Assembly: GCA_016192705.1 (NCBI GenBank)
Contig: JACPTQ010000050.1
Coordinates: forward strand, 62,001 to 126,000
Length of the DNA stretch: 64,000 nt
Direction: 5' to 3'
DNA from: Deltaproteobacteria bacterium
GTDB taxonomy: Bacteria > Myxococcota > JACPTQ01
Position 1 is the first letter of the stretch; every line of letters starts with the position of its first letter. A program made the translations under genes and the position numbers. Below the pieces are notes generated by a model. The model was not told where the DNA came from, did not search any database, and was given only the letters and a program-made list of their open reading frames with translations. Below are positions 56,190 through 64,000 of the stretch, piece after piece.

Positions 56190-57206
56190 CTATTTGGCAA
56201 CCCAGGTCAAATCGATGATCTTCCCCGCGCGACTGACCCGCAGGGCAACGCGATCGCCCGCCTTCGCAAGGGCGACGGCCCGCCGAAAACGATTCTCGCC
56301 GAGCATCTCCGCCTCTCCCATTCTCAAGATGACGTCGCCCTTCTGAAGGCCTGCCCCGCGAAACGAATCGTCTGAAACGCCGTCGACCACGAGGCCGTGC
56401 GGGTGGCGCTCGAACAGCGAGAAATCACGAGGCGTAAGGGCTGGATAAAAATACTGGTAGCGCGTGAACTTGATGACGTCGGCTTCGACGAAGTTGAGGT
56501 TCGCGAGCTTTTTTGTCAGGGCGTCGTGGTTATCCATGGCGTAAGTGAACACGGGGCGCGGGTTAACGCGCAAAGCGACCGCGGCCCTGCGCCACGTCGG
56601 TGATTGGGCGATTTGCGAAAGCCGGTCAAGCGCCGCTTCGAGTGTTCGTTTGAGCGCCTTTGTCACCTCGGGACGCGGATCGTACGGCTGCTTCATGGCG
56701 AAGAGGTCGACGGGAACGACCGTGCGCGTTGACAAAAGCCGTGCGCCTGAGTCGGGGTGAAGAATCGAGACGCCGACGACGATCGATTTGTCGTATTCCT
56801 TTCGGATCCCGACGACGCGGCCACGTTTGTCGACCAGCTCGCGCGAGTGCGACGCGATTCGCTCTTCGGCGTGGGCGCGAATGACGGCGAGGCGCCGCGG
56901 GAGGATCGCGAGGCGCGTCGTTCGAAGCGCTAAGTCGCTTGCGAGAAACGGGTGGTCGCCGCGCGAATTCGACACCTCAAAATCGTCGCCCGCGAGGATG
57001 ACGTAACGTTTTCGCGCGAGCATGGCTTGGACGATGTCGTGGGTCTTCTCGTACGACTCGTACGGCTCATACTTGTGCGTGAACGTAAACGGCCACACCG
57101 CAATGGCGTGAACTTCAAGGGCCGGCGGCACAGAGCCCAGGTCGACTTCGATGCGACTTCCGGCACAAGCGAGCACGGCGAGAAGGCAAAAGCTGAAGCA
57201 CCGCAT
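56190..57206 (-). CDS. PDZ-domain lipoprotein
   Basis: The 338-residue product from ATG at 57206 has a short signal with lipobox (CLLAVLAC-A); longer frames add Arg/Pro-rich sequence and are rejected. Residues about 20-230 form an unrecognised domain (VWPFTFTHKYEPYESYEKTH; LAILPRRLAVIRAHAEERIA; VSILHPDSGARLLSTRTV) that resembles secreted-protein modules in other myxobacterial lipoproteins. The last 80 residues are a PDZ fold (LVVDGVSDDSFRGAGLQKGD; GDRVALRVSRAGKIIDLTWV). No protease triad is present. It diverges from the metalloprotease lipoprotein gene at 57310 (103-bp gap) and might process or chaperone exported proteins with it. Confidence 0.75.
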   Translation of the reverse strand: MRCFSFCLLAVLACAGSRIEVDLGSVPPALEVHAIAVWPFTFTHKYEPYESYEKTHDIVQAMLARKRYVILAGDDFEVSNSRGDHPFLASDLALRTTRLAILPRRLAVIRAHAEERIASHSRELVDKRGRVVGIRKEYDKSIVVGVSILHPDSGARLLSTRTVVPVDLFAMKQPYDPRPEVTKALKRTLEAALDRLSQIAQSPTWRRAAVALRVNPRPVFTYAMDNHDALTKKLANLNFVEADVIKFTRYQYFYPALTPRDFSLFERHPHGLVVDGVSDDSFRGAGLQKGDVILRMGEAEMLGENRFRRAVALAKAGDRVALRVSRAGKIIDLTWVAK

Positions 57207-57309
57207 CTGGGAAAAGTATAGCGGGGCGCGACCGCGATCGCCAAACTCGCGCGTCCTTTGATATTGCGGCTCCTTGTGAAACGCGTGTGCGGCTGGATAA
57301 CATGGGGAG

Positions 57310-59226
57310 ATGCGGCTTGGGAGATGGCGCGTCGGTGCAGGGATGGTGCTTCTTGCGGTAGCGTGCGACGGCAAGAAGACGGCGCCGCCTGCAGCCGACG
57401 CCGCGGTTGTTCAATGCGCGACGACGGATGCGGGAACGACGGCATCGGCTGAGGCGCTTGCGGTTGGCACGCGCAGCGACGTTGCGATTTGCGCGAAGGA
57501 GTTTTTTTTCGCGAGCGATTTTGTGGCGGGCGACGTCGTGACCTTGACGCTCGCGTTTTCAAACGTGGCTGGAGATATCGACGTCGCGCTTATCGATCCG
57601 GAAGGAAGCATTATTGCGACTTCCGCCGGGACAGGCGATGGCGAGCAGTTGTCGGCAATCCCCGCGCGCCTCACGGGCCGGTATTTCGTTCGCCTCTATA
57701 ACAAGAACCGGTACACGCTTCGGACTGCGTTCTCGATCACGCTGGCGGTGACGCACGATTCATCGTGCACCGATGACGCGCTCGAACCGAACGACACCGT
57801 CGTGGCGGCGCGCGCCGTTGGAGATGGCGGCGGTGCTTGGTCGGGTCTCGTGCTCTGCGCGTCGAACAAAGACCACTTCCGCGTTGACTTGGACGCGGGC
57901 GATGTCGTGACGGCGACGCTGGCCGCGGACGCGGGGCTCGCGCTCAGCTTGTACGTCGTCGACAGTGCCGCGCCGACGACGCCGTTTGTCGTTGCGCGCG
58001 CGCCGACGGTTGCATACGGTCCGGTCGCGTTTGGCGGCCCTGTGTACTTGATGGTTTCGGCTGATGCGGGTGTCACCGGTGCGTATGACCTCGGAGTCTC
58101 GTGGGTGCGGGCGGATGGCGGTCGACCGGTACGGCTTTCGGGCGTTGTGACGTATGAGCGACAGCTCGTTACGGCCACCGGATACGTGAACCAAGGGTAC
58201 GTCCCAGCTGCGTTTGCGCGTGTTGACGCGGTGTCGGCGGCGACGGGGAAAGCCCTCGCGGAGGTTGCGACGAACGACGCTGGCGCGTTTGAATTCCCGG
58301 AGCTCCTTGTTTTCGGCGACGCCGGCCTGCAGATCCGTGCGCTGGCACAGCGGTTTGAGCCGACGGTGAATTTTTCGGTGCGCGATAATCCGGCTTCCAA
58401 CGCGATCGTCGCGGCGACATCGGCGGTTTACGACGAGACCGCTGTTGGGCCGTCGATTTCGGTGTCGCTTGCGGTCTCGGAGATGTCGGGCGCGGGAGGG
58501 GCGTTTCACCTCTTGTCGCTTGCCTCGCGCGCCGAGGAGTTTGTTCGCGCGGCAACCGGGAAATCGATATCGCCGCTCACGCTCTATTGGACGAAGGGCA
58601 CGAACGCGTACGGCTGCGGCACGTGCTACGTCGACTCAGTCGTCTACGTCGGTGGAACGCCGTCGGACCCCGACGAATACGATGACGCGGTTGTGCTGCA
58701 TGAAATCGGGCACCACGTTGTGCGCGTGCTGTCGCGGGATGACTCGATCGGCGGCGATCACAACGGCTCGAAGACCGACCCCGTGCTGGCGTTTTCTGAA
58801 GGTTGGGCGACGTTTTTCGCGCTCGCCGTGCGGGGCGATCCTGTTTATTACGACTACCGAACGGCCGATGTGCTGGCGGCAAATTTCGAGACGATGGCGG
58901 AGGCGGCGAGCTTTGGGACGGGCTCGGGCGCGCTTGCGGGCGACGTTTCGGAGTGGCTCGTGAGCGCGTTCTTGTGGGATGTGCTCGATGCGCCCGCGGA
59001 TACGGGGGATGGTCTCAACGTCGGCTTCGGTGTCTTGTTTGATCCGCTTGCGAAGTATTTCACGGCGCAGTCGTTCGCGGATCGCGGGGCGGTTGGACGC
59101 GATTTTGTCGACTACCTTGATGGGTGGAGTTGTCGGGCTCTCGGTTCGACGAGTGAGCTGACGGCGCTCATCAGTGCGCGGCAGTTTCCGTACGACTTCG
59201 CGGGACCGACGAGTTGCCCCGAATGA
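57310..59226 (+). CDS. Exported PPC-domain metalloprotease (HExxH) lipoprotein
   Basis: The 638-residue product has a signal ending LLAVAC-D, a clear lipobox. Two bacterial pre-peptidase C-terminal (PPC)-like beta domains follow (FFFASDFVAGDVVTLTLAF ... GRYFVRLYNKN; and CTDDALEPNDTVVAARAV ... KDHFRVDLDAGDVVTATL). A carboxypeptidase-regulatory-like fold comes next (FARVDAVSAATGKALAEVAT). The catalytic part has VLHEIGHHVVRVL (HExxH) with a downstream Glu in AFSEGWATFFAL, a gluzincin-type arrangement. A CGTCY pair precedes it. It is probably a surface or secreted zinc protease; the target is unknown. Confidence 0.82.
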   Translation: MRLGRWRVGAGMVLLAVACDGKKTAPPAADAAVVQCATTDAGTTASAEALAVGTRSDVAICAKEFFFASDFVAGDVVTLTLAFSNVAGDIDVALIDPEGSIIATSAGTGDGEQLSAIPARLTGRYFVRLYNKNRYTLRTAFSITLAVTHDSSCTDDALEPNDTVVAARAVGDGGGAWSGLVLCASNKDHFRVDLDAGDVVTATLAADAGLALSLYVVDSAAPTTPFVVARAPTVAYGPVAFGGPVYLMVSADAGVTGAYDLGVSWVRADGGRPVRLSGVVTYERQLVTATGYVNQGYVPAAFARVDAVSAATGKALAEVATNDAGAFEFPELLVFGDAGLQIRALAQRFEPTVNFSVRDNPASNAIVAATSAVYDETAVGPSISVSLAVSEMSGAGGAFHLLSLASRAEEFVRAATGKSISPLTLYWTKGTNAYGCGTCYVDSVVYVGGTPSDPDEYDDAVVLHEIGHHVVRVLSRDDSIGGDHNGSKTDPVLAFSEGWATFFALAVRGDPVYYDYRTADVLAANFETMAEAASFGTGSGALAGDVSEWLVSAFLWDVLDAPADTGDGLNVGFGVLFDPLAKYFTAQSFADRGAVGRDFVDYLDGWSCRALGSTSELTALISARQFPYDFAGPTSCPE

Positions 59227-59235
59227 GAAAAAACG

Positions 59236-59312
59236 AACCGCCAAGACGCTAAGAGGGCCAAGGTTGAATTTGATGATGTTTCTACTTTGGGGTTCTCTTC
59301 TTCTTGGCGGTT
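59236..59312. repeat. Complete AACCGCCAAG-type hairpin repeat element
   Basis: Inverted 11-bp arms AACCGCCAAGA (59236-59246) and TCTTGGCGGTT (59302-59312) bound a 77-bp element made of 8-9-bp units (GACGCTAAG, AGGGCCAAGG). It fills the space between the convergent metalloprotease and TPR genes and may act as a two-way terminator. Confidence 0.8.
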
Positions 59313-59326
59313 AATCTTGCGATTTG

Positions 59327-60448
59327 TTACAGCACGTCGGCGGCAAGACGTTCGTGGCGCGCGCGGCTCAAGGCTTCGGTGTGCCACGTCTCGGTTGGGA
59401 ATAACGGCGCGGCCTGCGTTGCGACGCGGGCGGCGTTTTCGTAAAACCTGTTTTCGAATTCCCACGTCAGGAGGGCACGCCATGGTTCGGGGTGTGTGGG
59501 CGTGCGGTCGCGGTCGGCGACGAGCAGGGATTGCGCTTCGTCGGTGCGACCGAGCAGCGTTAGGTCGCGGGCGACTTCGAGGGCGATGCGTGCGTCGTTG
59601 GGGCGGAGGCGGCGCGCGTGTGCGCAAACGCGCAGGGCTTCCTCCGTCGGTTTGACGTGGCGGGCCATTTCACAAACATAGAAGGGGACGTCGGGTTCGT
59701 GCGGGACGTTGCGATAAAGGGTTTGGTAGGTTTCGTAGGCGAGCGAAAGATTGTTCGCGTGGAGCGCGATTGTTGCGAGCTCCCAGTAGGGGCGGACGTC
59801 GTTGGGCGTGGCGGCGATCTCGCGCTGGATGACCCGCGCGGCGGCGGTAAAGCGGCGTTCAGCCGTGAAGGTGCGCGCGATTTCGCGTTCGAGGTATCTG
59901 TACTGCGGGAGTTTGCGGCGAAGCGATGCGAGGAAAAAACGTGCGAGCCAGGGCCGGCCCTCGAGGGTTTCGAGGCGGGCGAGCATGCGGGCGCTCCAAA
60001 CGAAATCGGTGCGCCAGGTTTTCGAGAGCCAGTGGCGAATCGCGGTTGGGTTGTTCTGTTCGATCGCAGCGGCAGCAAGGAGGCGTTCGCGGGTTGGGTG
60101 AAGGTGAGACAAACGCAAAGACGCGGAGACGCCAAGAGAACAGGTTTCTGACTTTGCGGCTTTGCCCCTTTGCGACTTTGCGTTGAAATCCCCTGCGGGT
60201 GCGGGCATCGGTTCGCCGATGCGGGCGAGCACACGCGCGAGGAGCGCGGTGGCGCAAGGATCGCCGGCGCGTGCGGCGGGTTCGAGCGCGAGGCGGACGG
60301 GCCAGAGGTCGTCGATGTCGGTCCAGGGCGCATGGGCGATTTGCGCGGCGCGATCAAATGACGACGGGCGCATTGCGAGGACAACAATGGCGCCGACGGC
60401 GAAAACCACCGCGCCAACGCGACGATGAGAAAAAGGATTTGCTGTCAT
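59327..60448 (-). CDS. Membrane-anchored TPR protein with repeat-encoded insertion
   Basis: The 373-residue product has one N-terminal transmembrane helix (VGAVVFAVGAIVVLAM). From about residue 140 there are TPR-like helical pairs (AARVIQREIAATPNDVRPYW; LSLAYETYQTLYRNVPHEPD; EALRVCAHARRLRPNDARIA). Residues about 88-113 (NAKSQRGKAAKSETCSLGV...) break the pattern. They are encoded by an AACGCAAAG hairpin element at 60112-60184 inserted in frame. The protein is probably a periplasm-facing scaffold. The stop is 15 bp from the AACCGCCAAG element, and the start is 129 bp from alaS in divergent orientation. Confidence 0.75.
   Translation of the reverse strand: MTANPFSHRRVGAVVFAVGAIVVLAMRPSSFDRAAQIAHAPWTDIDDLWPVRLALEPAARAGDPCATALLARVLARIGEPMPAPAGDFNAKSQRGKAAKSETCSLGVSASLRLSHLHPTRERLLAAAAIEQNNPTAIRHWLSKTWRTDFVWSARMLARLETLEGRPWLARFFLASLRRKLPQYRYLEREIARTFTAERRFTAAARVIQREIAATPNDVRPYWELATIALHANNLSLAYETYQTLYRNVPHEPDVPFYVCEMARHVKPTEEALRVCAHARRLRPNDARIALEVARDLTLLGRTDEAQSLLVADRDRTPTHPEPWRALLTWEFENRFYENAARVATQAAPLFPTETWHTEALSRARHERLAADVL
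60112..60184. repeat. AACGCAAAG-type hairpin repeat element within a TPR gene
   Basis: Arms AACGCAAAG (60112-60120) and CTTTGCGTT (60176-60184) flank degenerate units (ACGCGGAG, ACGCCAAG, GCGGCTTTGC, CCCTTTGCGA). The element lies inside the coding region of the minus-strand TPR gene and keeps its frame. Confidence 0.8.
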
Positions 60449-60576
60449 GTAACGATCTTTCGTGACCTACAACCGCAACCAGCAACATGCTTATTCCGAG
60501 TCCGGCGCGTGGACTCCATATCCCGCGCGGGCGCGCGCCTTGACGAAGCCCCGCTCGCAATCGGAGACTGAAAGGA

Positions 60577-63168
60577 ATGAAATCGTCAAGCCAAATTCGC
60601 GAGTCGTTTCTTTCGTTTTTTGAGTCGCGCGGCCACCGGCGCGTCAAATCGAGTGGGCTCATTCCGCAAGGCGACGCGACGTTGCTGTTCACGAACGCCG
60701 GCATGGTGCCGTTCAAGGATTTTTTCACCGGCGCCGTGCGCAGCGATTTTTCGCGCGCGACGACGTCGCAAAAATGCATGCGCGTTTCCGGGAAGCACAA
60801 TGACCTTGAAAACGTCGGACGCACGCCGCGTCACCACACGTTTTTTGAGATGCTCGGGAACTTTTCGTTCGGCGATTATTTCAAGGCCGAAGCGATCGAT
60901 TTTGCGTGGGAGTTTCTCACGAAGACGGTCGCGCTTCCGAAGGAGCGCCTCTGGATAACGGTGTTTCGCGAAGACGACGAGGCCGAGGCGCTTTGGAAGG
61001 CGCGCGCGAATGTGTCGGCGGATCGCATCGTGCGGCTTGGCGAAGCGGACAATTTTTGGGCGATGGGCGACACGGGGCCTTGTGGGCCGTGCTCTGAGAT
61101 TCACATCGATCAAGGCGAAGCGGCTGGTTGTGGAAGACCGAGCTGCACGTTTGGCTGCGAATGTGGCCGCTACATGGAGCTTTGGAACCTCGTCTTCATG
61201 CAGTTTGAGCGCGACGCCAAGGGCGCAATGACGAAGTTGCCGAAGCCGTCGATCGACACGGGCGCCGGCCTCGAGCGGCTTGCGGGCGTCCTGCAAGGAA
61301 CGACGTCGAACTACGGAAGCGACTTGTTTGGCGGCCTTATTGAGACGGCGAGCGCGCTCGCGAAAAAGGCGTACGGCAAAAACGACGAGGACGATGTTTC
61401 GATGCGCGTCATCGCCGACCATGCGCGCGCGACGGCGTTTTTGGTTGCGGACGGCGTGCTCCCGCAAAACGAGGGGCGCGGCTATGTGCTTCGTCGCGTG
61501 ATGCGGCGTGCGATTCGGCATGGCGAGCGGCTTGGGCTCAAGGATCTTTTCTTTCACGCCGTGTGTGGACGCGTCGTCGACGAGATGCGTTCGGCATACC
61601 CGGAGCTCGATGGGGCGCGTGCGCTCATCGACAAAGTCGCGCGGCAAGAAGAGGAAGGGTTTCGTCGAACGCTGGCAAGCGGGTGCGCGTTGTTGCAGCA
61701 GGAGATTGCGAAAGGCGGCAAGGCGATTGCGGGCGCGGTCGCGTTCAAGCTGTACGACACGTTTGGGTTTCCGCTCGATCTGACCGAAGTGATTGCGGGT
61801 GAAGCGGGCATGGCCGTTGATCGCGCGGGATTCGATGCTCATATGGAAGAGCAGCGGGGACGGAGCACGTTCAAAGGTGAGGCGAATGCGGTCGCTGTCG
61901 GGGGTGCGTGGAAATCGGCGACGAGCCCGTCGGGGAGCCGATTTTTGGGCTACGAGGCGACGAAGGTGCGGGCGCGGGTGCTTGACGCGATCGAGTCGAA
62001 TGGGCGGGTCGAATTCACGTGCGACCAAACGCCGTTTTACGCAGAGTCCGGCGGGCAGATCGGCGATGCGGGCGAGGCGCGCGGGGCGCGTGGCGTTTTG
62101 AGGGTCTCCGACACCAAACGCGTGGGCGAGCGGATTGTACATATCGGCGTCGGTTCGGTTGCGGCTGGCGACGACGTCGAACTCATCGTCGACGAAGCGC
62201 GGCGCGACGCGATTCGCCGCAACCACAGCGCGACGCACCTTGCGCATTGGGCGCTCCGCTCGGTGCTGGGCGACCACGTGAAGCAGGCCGGGTCGCTCGT
62301 TGCGCCCGATCGGCTGCGGTTTGACTTCAGCCATTTTCAGCCGCTGACGTCCGACGAAATCGCGCGCGTCGAAGACCTCGTCAACGCGCGCGTCGTGGCC
62401 AATTTTGAAGTCGGAACGCGCGTGTCGACTTACGATGCGGCCGTGAAAGACGGCGTCATCGCGTTCTTTGGTGAAAAATACGGGAACGAGGTGCGGGTCG
62501 TTCAGGTGTCGCCGGAATCGCGCGAGCTCTGCGGCGGGACGCATTGCCGGCGGTCGGGGGATATTGGCTTCTTCAAGATTGTGAGCGAAGAGGGGATCGC
62601 GGCGGGCGTGCGGCGCATCGAGGCCGTGACGGGAATGGGCGCGGTGGCGTTTGTTCGCGGGCTTGAGACGACGCTCAAGCGGGCGGCCGGCGAGCTCAAG
62701 TCGGCGCCGGCGGAAATCGTTGAGCGGGTTGGAAAGTTGCGTGAGCGCGAGGCGAAGCTCGTGAAGGAGATTGAGGAACTTACGCGGAAGATGGCGGGTG
62801 GCCAGGCGCGTGACCTTGTCGCGGACGCGGTCGACGCGGGTGGCGTGCGCGTCATCGCGACGCGCGCGGAGATCGCGGACCCCAAGGGGATGCGGGATTT
62901 CGCGGATGGGCTCAAGGAGCGCTTGAAGAGCGGCGTTATTGTGCTCGGCGCGGTGAACGACGGGAAAGCGGTGCTTCTCGCGGCGGTTACGCCCGACCTT
63001 GTGGGGCGCGTGCATGCGGGCAAGCTCATGGGCGAACTCTGTGCGATCGTGGGTGGACGCGGCGGCGGCAAGCCCGATATGGCGCAAGGGGGCGGCAGCG
63101 ATGTCGCGGCGCTCGATGCGGCGCTTGCGAGTGTGGCTGAGAAGGTTCGCAAGGCGGTCGGCGCTTGA
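60577..63168 (+). CDS. alaS: Alanyl-tRNA synthetase
   Basis: The 863-residue product starts at 60577 behind GAAAGGA. The class II catalytic core has SFLSFFESRGHRRVKSSGL, TTSQKCMRVSGKHNDLENVG and GDTGPCGPCSEI. The editing domain shows RRNHSATHLAHWALR (HxxxH) and RELCGGTHCRRSGDIGFF (Cys and His of the zinc site). The C-terminal C-Ala domain ends GGRGGGKPDMAQGGG, as in the family. It charges tRNA-Ala and edits mischarged Ser and Gly. Length and domain order are complete. The PilZ gene overlaps its stop, an unusual operon neighbour. Confidence 0.98.
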   Translation: MKSSSQIRESFLSFFESRGHRRVKSSGLIPQGDATLLFTNAGMVPFKDFFTGAVRSDFSRATTSQKCMRVSGKHNDLENVGRTPRHHTFFEMLGNFSFGDYFKAEAIDFAWEFLTKTVALPKERLWITVFREDDEAEALWKARANVSADRIVRLGEADNFWAMGDTGPCGPCSEIHIDQGEAAGCGRPSCTFGCECGRYMELWNLVFMQFERDAKGAMTKLPKPSIDTGAGLERLAGVLQGTTSNYGSDLFGGLIETASALAKKAYGKNDEDDVSMRVIADHARATAFLVADGVLPQNEGRGYVLRRVMRRAIRHGERLGLKDLFFHAVCGRVVDEMRSAYPELDGARALIDKVARQEEEGFRRTLASGCALLQQEIAKGGKAIAGAVAFKLYDTFGFPLDLTEVIAGEAGMAVDRAGFDAHMEEQRGRSTFKGEANAVAVGGAWKSATSPSGSRFLGYEATKVRARVLDAIESNGRVEFTCDQTPFYAESGGQIGDAGEARGARGVLRVSDTKRVGERIVHIGVGSVAAGDDVELIVDEARRDAIRRNHSATHLAHWALRSVLGDHVKQAGSLVAPDRLRFDFSHFQPLTSDEIARVEDLVNARVVANFEVGTRVSTYDAAVKDGVIAFFGEKYGNEVRVVQVSPESRELCGGTHCRRSGDIGFFKIVSEEGIAAGVRRIEAVTGMGAVAFVRGLETTLKRAAGELKSAPAEIVERVGKLREREAKLVKEIEELTRKMAGGQARDLVADAVDAGGVRVIATRAEIADPKGMRDFADGLKERLKSGVIVLGAVNDGKAVLLAAVTPDLVGRVHAGKLMGELCAIVGGRGGGKPDMAQGGGSDVAALDAALASVAEKVRKAVGA

Positions 63169-63575
63169 GTGAGCGGTACATCGTTCGAACGCCCTTTGCG
63201 ACGAGCCGAGAGTTCGCGGAGAAATTCCGGCGCCACTTTCGCGACGGTGGCGTGTTTATTCCGGCGCACGAGCTTCCCGCAGTTGGGGATCCGTTTGTGC
63301 TCGAGGTTCGTCTCGCGGGCGGAGATGTCGCGTTTGGCGCCGACGTTGAGACGGCATGGATTCGCGAGGCGAAGCCGCGGGGCGTTGGGTTTCGAATTGT
63401 GCGTGTGACCAACGACAGCGGGGCCGTCTTCGATGGGGCCGCACGGGCGGACGCCGAGATTATTCAGCTCGCGGAGATTGCAAAGGCGGTGTATGAGAAG
63501 AGAGAGGTTTCGGCGGCGTGGACGGCGGAAAGGCTGGCGATCGTGGATCGTGCACTGGATGAATTCGTGAAGTAG
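63165..63575 (+). CDS. PilZ-like domain protein
   Basis: The 136-residue product has a TTG start at 63165 that overlaps the alaS stop (TTGA). The N-terminal 90 residues resemble myxobacterial PilZ-type domains: RYIVRTPFATSREFAEKFRR, GGVFIPAHELPAVGDPFVLE and VAFGADVETAWIREAKPRGVGFRI. The canonical c-di-GMP motif (RxxxR and D/NxSxxG) is not clearly present, so nucleotide binding is doubtful. A helical C-terminal tail follows. It may regulate motility or envelope functions; translational coupling to alaS suggests growth-linked expression. Confidence 0.65.
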   Translation: MSERYIVRTPFATSREFAEKFRRHFRDGGVFIPAHELPAVGDPFVLEVRLAGGDVAFGADVETAWIREAKPRGVGFRIVRVTNDSGAVFDGAARADAEIIQLAEIAKAVYEKREVSAAWTAERLAIVDRALDEFVK

Positions 63576-63598
63576 AAAAAAATTGTCAAGCGGATTTT

Positions 63599-63627
63599 TT
63601 GACTGAGTGTCCTACATGTCGTACAAC
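63599..63627 (+). promoter_or_regulatory. Sigma-70-type promoter for the small RHH gene
   Basis: TTGACT (63599-63604), a 17-bp spacer and TACAAC (63622-63627). The -35 is also the right arm of GTCAA-N9-TTGAC (63585-63603). Transcription would begin near 63634 and leave a leader of about 40 nt. Confidence 0.5.
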
Positions 63628-63672
63628 ACGACTCAGGCGAGGGGCACTCGCTATGAACGGAGGAAGGGAGCC

Positions 63673-63900
63673 ATGGCAGCAGGCACCGACAAAAGAAAAC
63701 AAAGCCTCTACTTCCCGGAGGACATGCTTCGGGAAATTCAGGATGAGGCGACGAGGCAGGACCGGTCGCTCTCGTGGATCGTTCAGCGGGCGTGGTTGAT
63801 CGCGCGGAAGGACATTCAGAAGTATCCAGCGGTCAACGACCTCGCGGAAGGTCCGAACGACATTCGCGAGCGCGAGCGCGTTTCCCGAGACCGGGAGTAA
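63673..63900 (+). CDS. Small ribbon-helix-helix-like protein (TIGR04563-like)
   Basis: The 75-residue product starts at 63673 behind GGAGGAAGGGAGCC; the frame can be extended to 63607 without a ribosome site. The sequence DKRKQSLYFPEDMLREIQDE followed by ATRQDRSLSWIVQRAW has the beta strand plus two helices of ribbon-helix-helix DNA-binding proteins. It resembles the short uncharacterised family known in Myxococcales as TIGR04563. The C-terminus is charged (DLAEGPNDIRERERVS). It could be a repressor or, less probably, the antitoxin of a pair; no toxin gene is seen before the window ends. Confidence 0.7.
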   Translation: MAAGTDKRKQSLYFPEDMLREIQDEATRQDRSLSWIVQRAWLIARKDIQKYPAVNDLAEGPNDIRERERVSRDRE

Positions 63901-64000
63901 GCGCGCACCGTAAAGGTGCCTGGACCTGCCTGGTTCGTGAAGCATGGGCCGGTGAGCGGTTGGCTTGCTGGCGGTAAAAGGTATGAATCAGGTTGAGCGG
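63901..64000. other. Window end, no supported gene
   Basis: A small hairpin GCACC-GTAAA-GGTGC (63905-63919) follows the small RHH gene but has no U-run. Nothing else is recognisable in the last 100 bases. Confidence 0.4.

Noticed and set aside
60586-63087. 833-residue minus-strand frame opposite alaS
   Set aside because: Arg/His-rich composition and no domain; it is the antisense of a complete alanyl-tRNA synthetase.

Overview
The window is high-GC DNA, densely coded on both strands. It looks like a member of the Myxococcota or the wider former Deltaproteobacteria. This is inferred from gene style: Asp-Ala-Gly-rich lipoprotein linkers, a Ser/Thr kinase with a C-terminal PEGA domain, an FHA/GAF sigma-54-type activator, HEAT and SBBP repeat proteins, a PilZ protein and a small protein resembling the myxobacterial TIGR04563 family. 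No rRNA, CRISPR array, phage or intact IS was seen. One RNA gene was found, a selenocysteine tRNA.

Layout. 1-530: tail of a truncated secreted protein and tRNA-Sec. 533-8454 (minus): a three-gene exported operon, made of a D,D-peptidase-like M15 enzyme, a 1796-residue secreted protein with about fifteen degenerate 57-residue helical repeats, and a second coiled-coil LAS-type metallopeptidase. It matches no system I know and is the best candidate for something undescribed. 8594-10364 (minus): ECF sigma factor, membrane anti-sigma candidate and Spy/ZraP-like periplasmic protein. 10455-13195: acyl-CoA dehydrogenase and a B12 mutase large subunit with isobutyryl-CoA-mutase-like active-site residues. 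13217-24140: HEAT protein, lipoproteins, Ser/Thr kinase, secreted hydrolase, FHA-GAF-AAA+ regulator and a Rossmann-fold epimerase-like protein. 24265-26595: a FadN-type beta-oxidation enzyme.

26727-33097 is a complete ISC iron-sulfur operon: merR-like, iscS, iscU, iscA, hscB, hscA, fdx, then iscX. It is headed by a MerR-family protein with a CxxC...CxxC tail instead of the Rrf2-type IscR. HscB carries a eukaryote-like CWxC zinc module and a low-complexity insertion, IscU carries a repeat-derived tail, and an inverted-repeat element of about 570 bp separates fdx from iscX. Next come an MMPL/RND exporter, an unknown helical protein, an SBBP lipoprotein and a membrane-anchored hydrolase. A NifS-type cysteine desulfurase plus thiI pair (tRNA 4-thiouridine) follows, then a DUF4388-like/J-domain/TPR fusion. 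46681-48471 is a redox and Fe-S handling group (bcp, grxD, bolA, ferritin-like). 48613-56188 holds a tandem-fused 2-hydroxyacyl-CoA dehydratase/benzoyl-CoA reductase-type activase with its partner, then a biotin carboxylase and biotin carrier. 56190-64000 has a PDZ lipoprotein, a secreted HExxH metalloprotease, a TPR protein, alaS, a PilZ protein and a small ribbon-helix-helix protein.

A dispersed family of short repeats is scattered through the second two-thirds of the window. They are built on units such as AACCACAGAG, AACCGCCAAG and AACGCAAAG. Some are complete hairpins of 73-105 bp; others are single arms lying directly after stop codons. At least two are translated into proteins, the IscU C-terminus and the interior of a TPR protein. 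A second low-complexity family (GCGGGTGCGGGAGCGG) often accompanies them.

All calls come from reading the sequence. No database searches or structure predictions were run.
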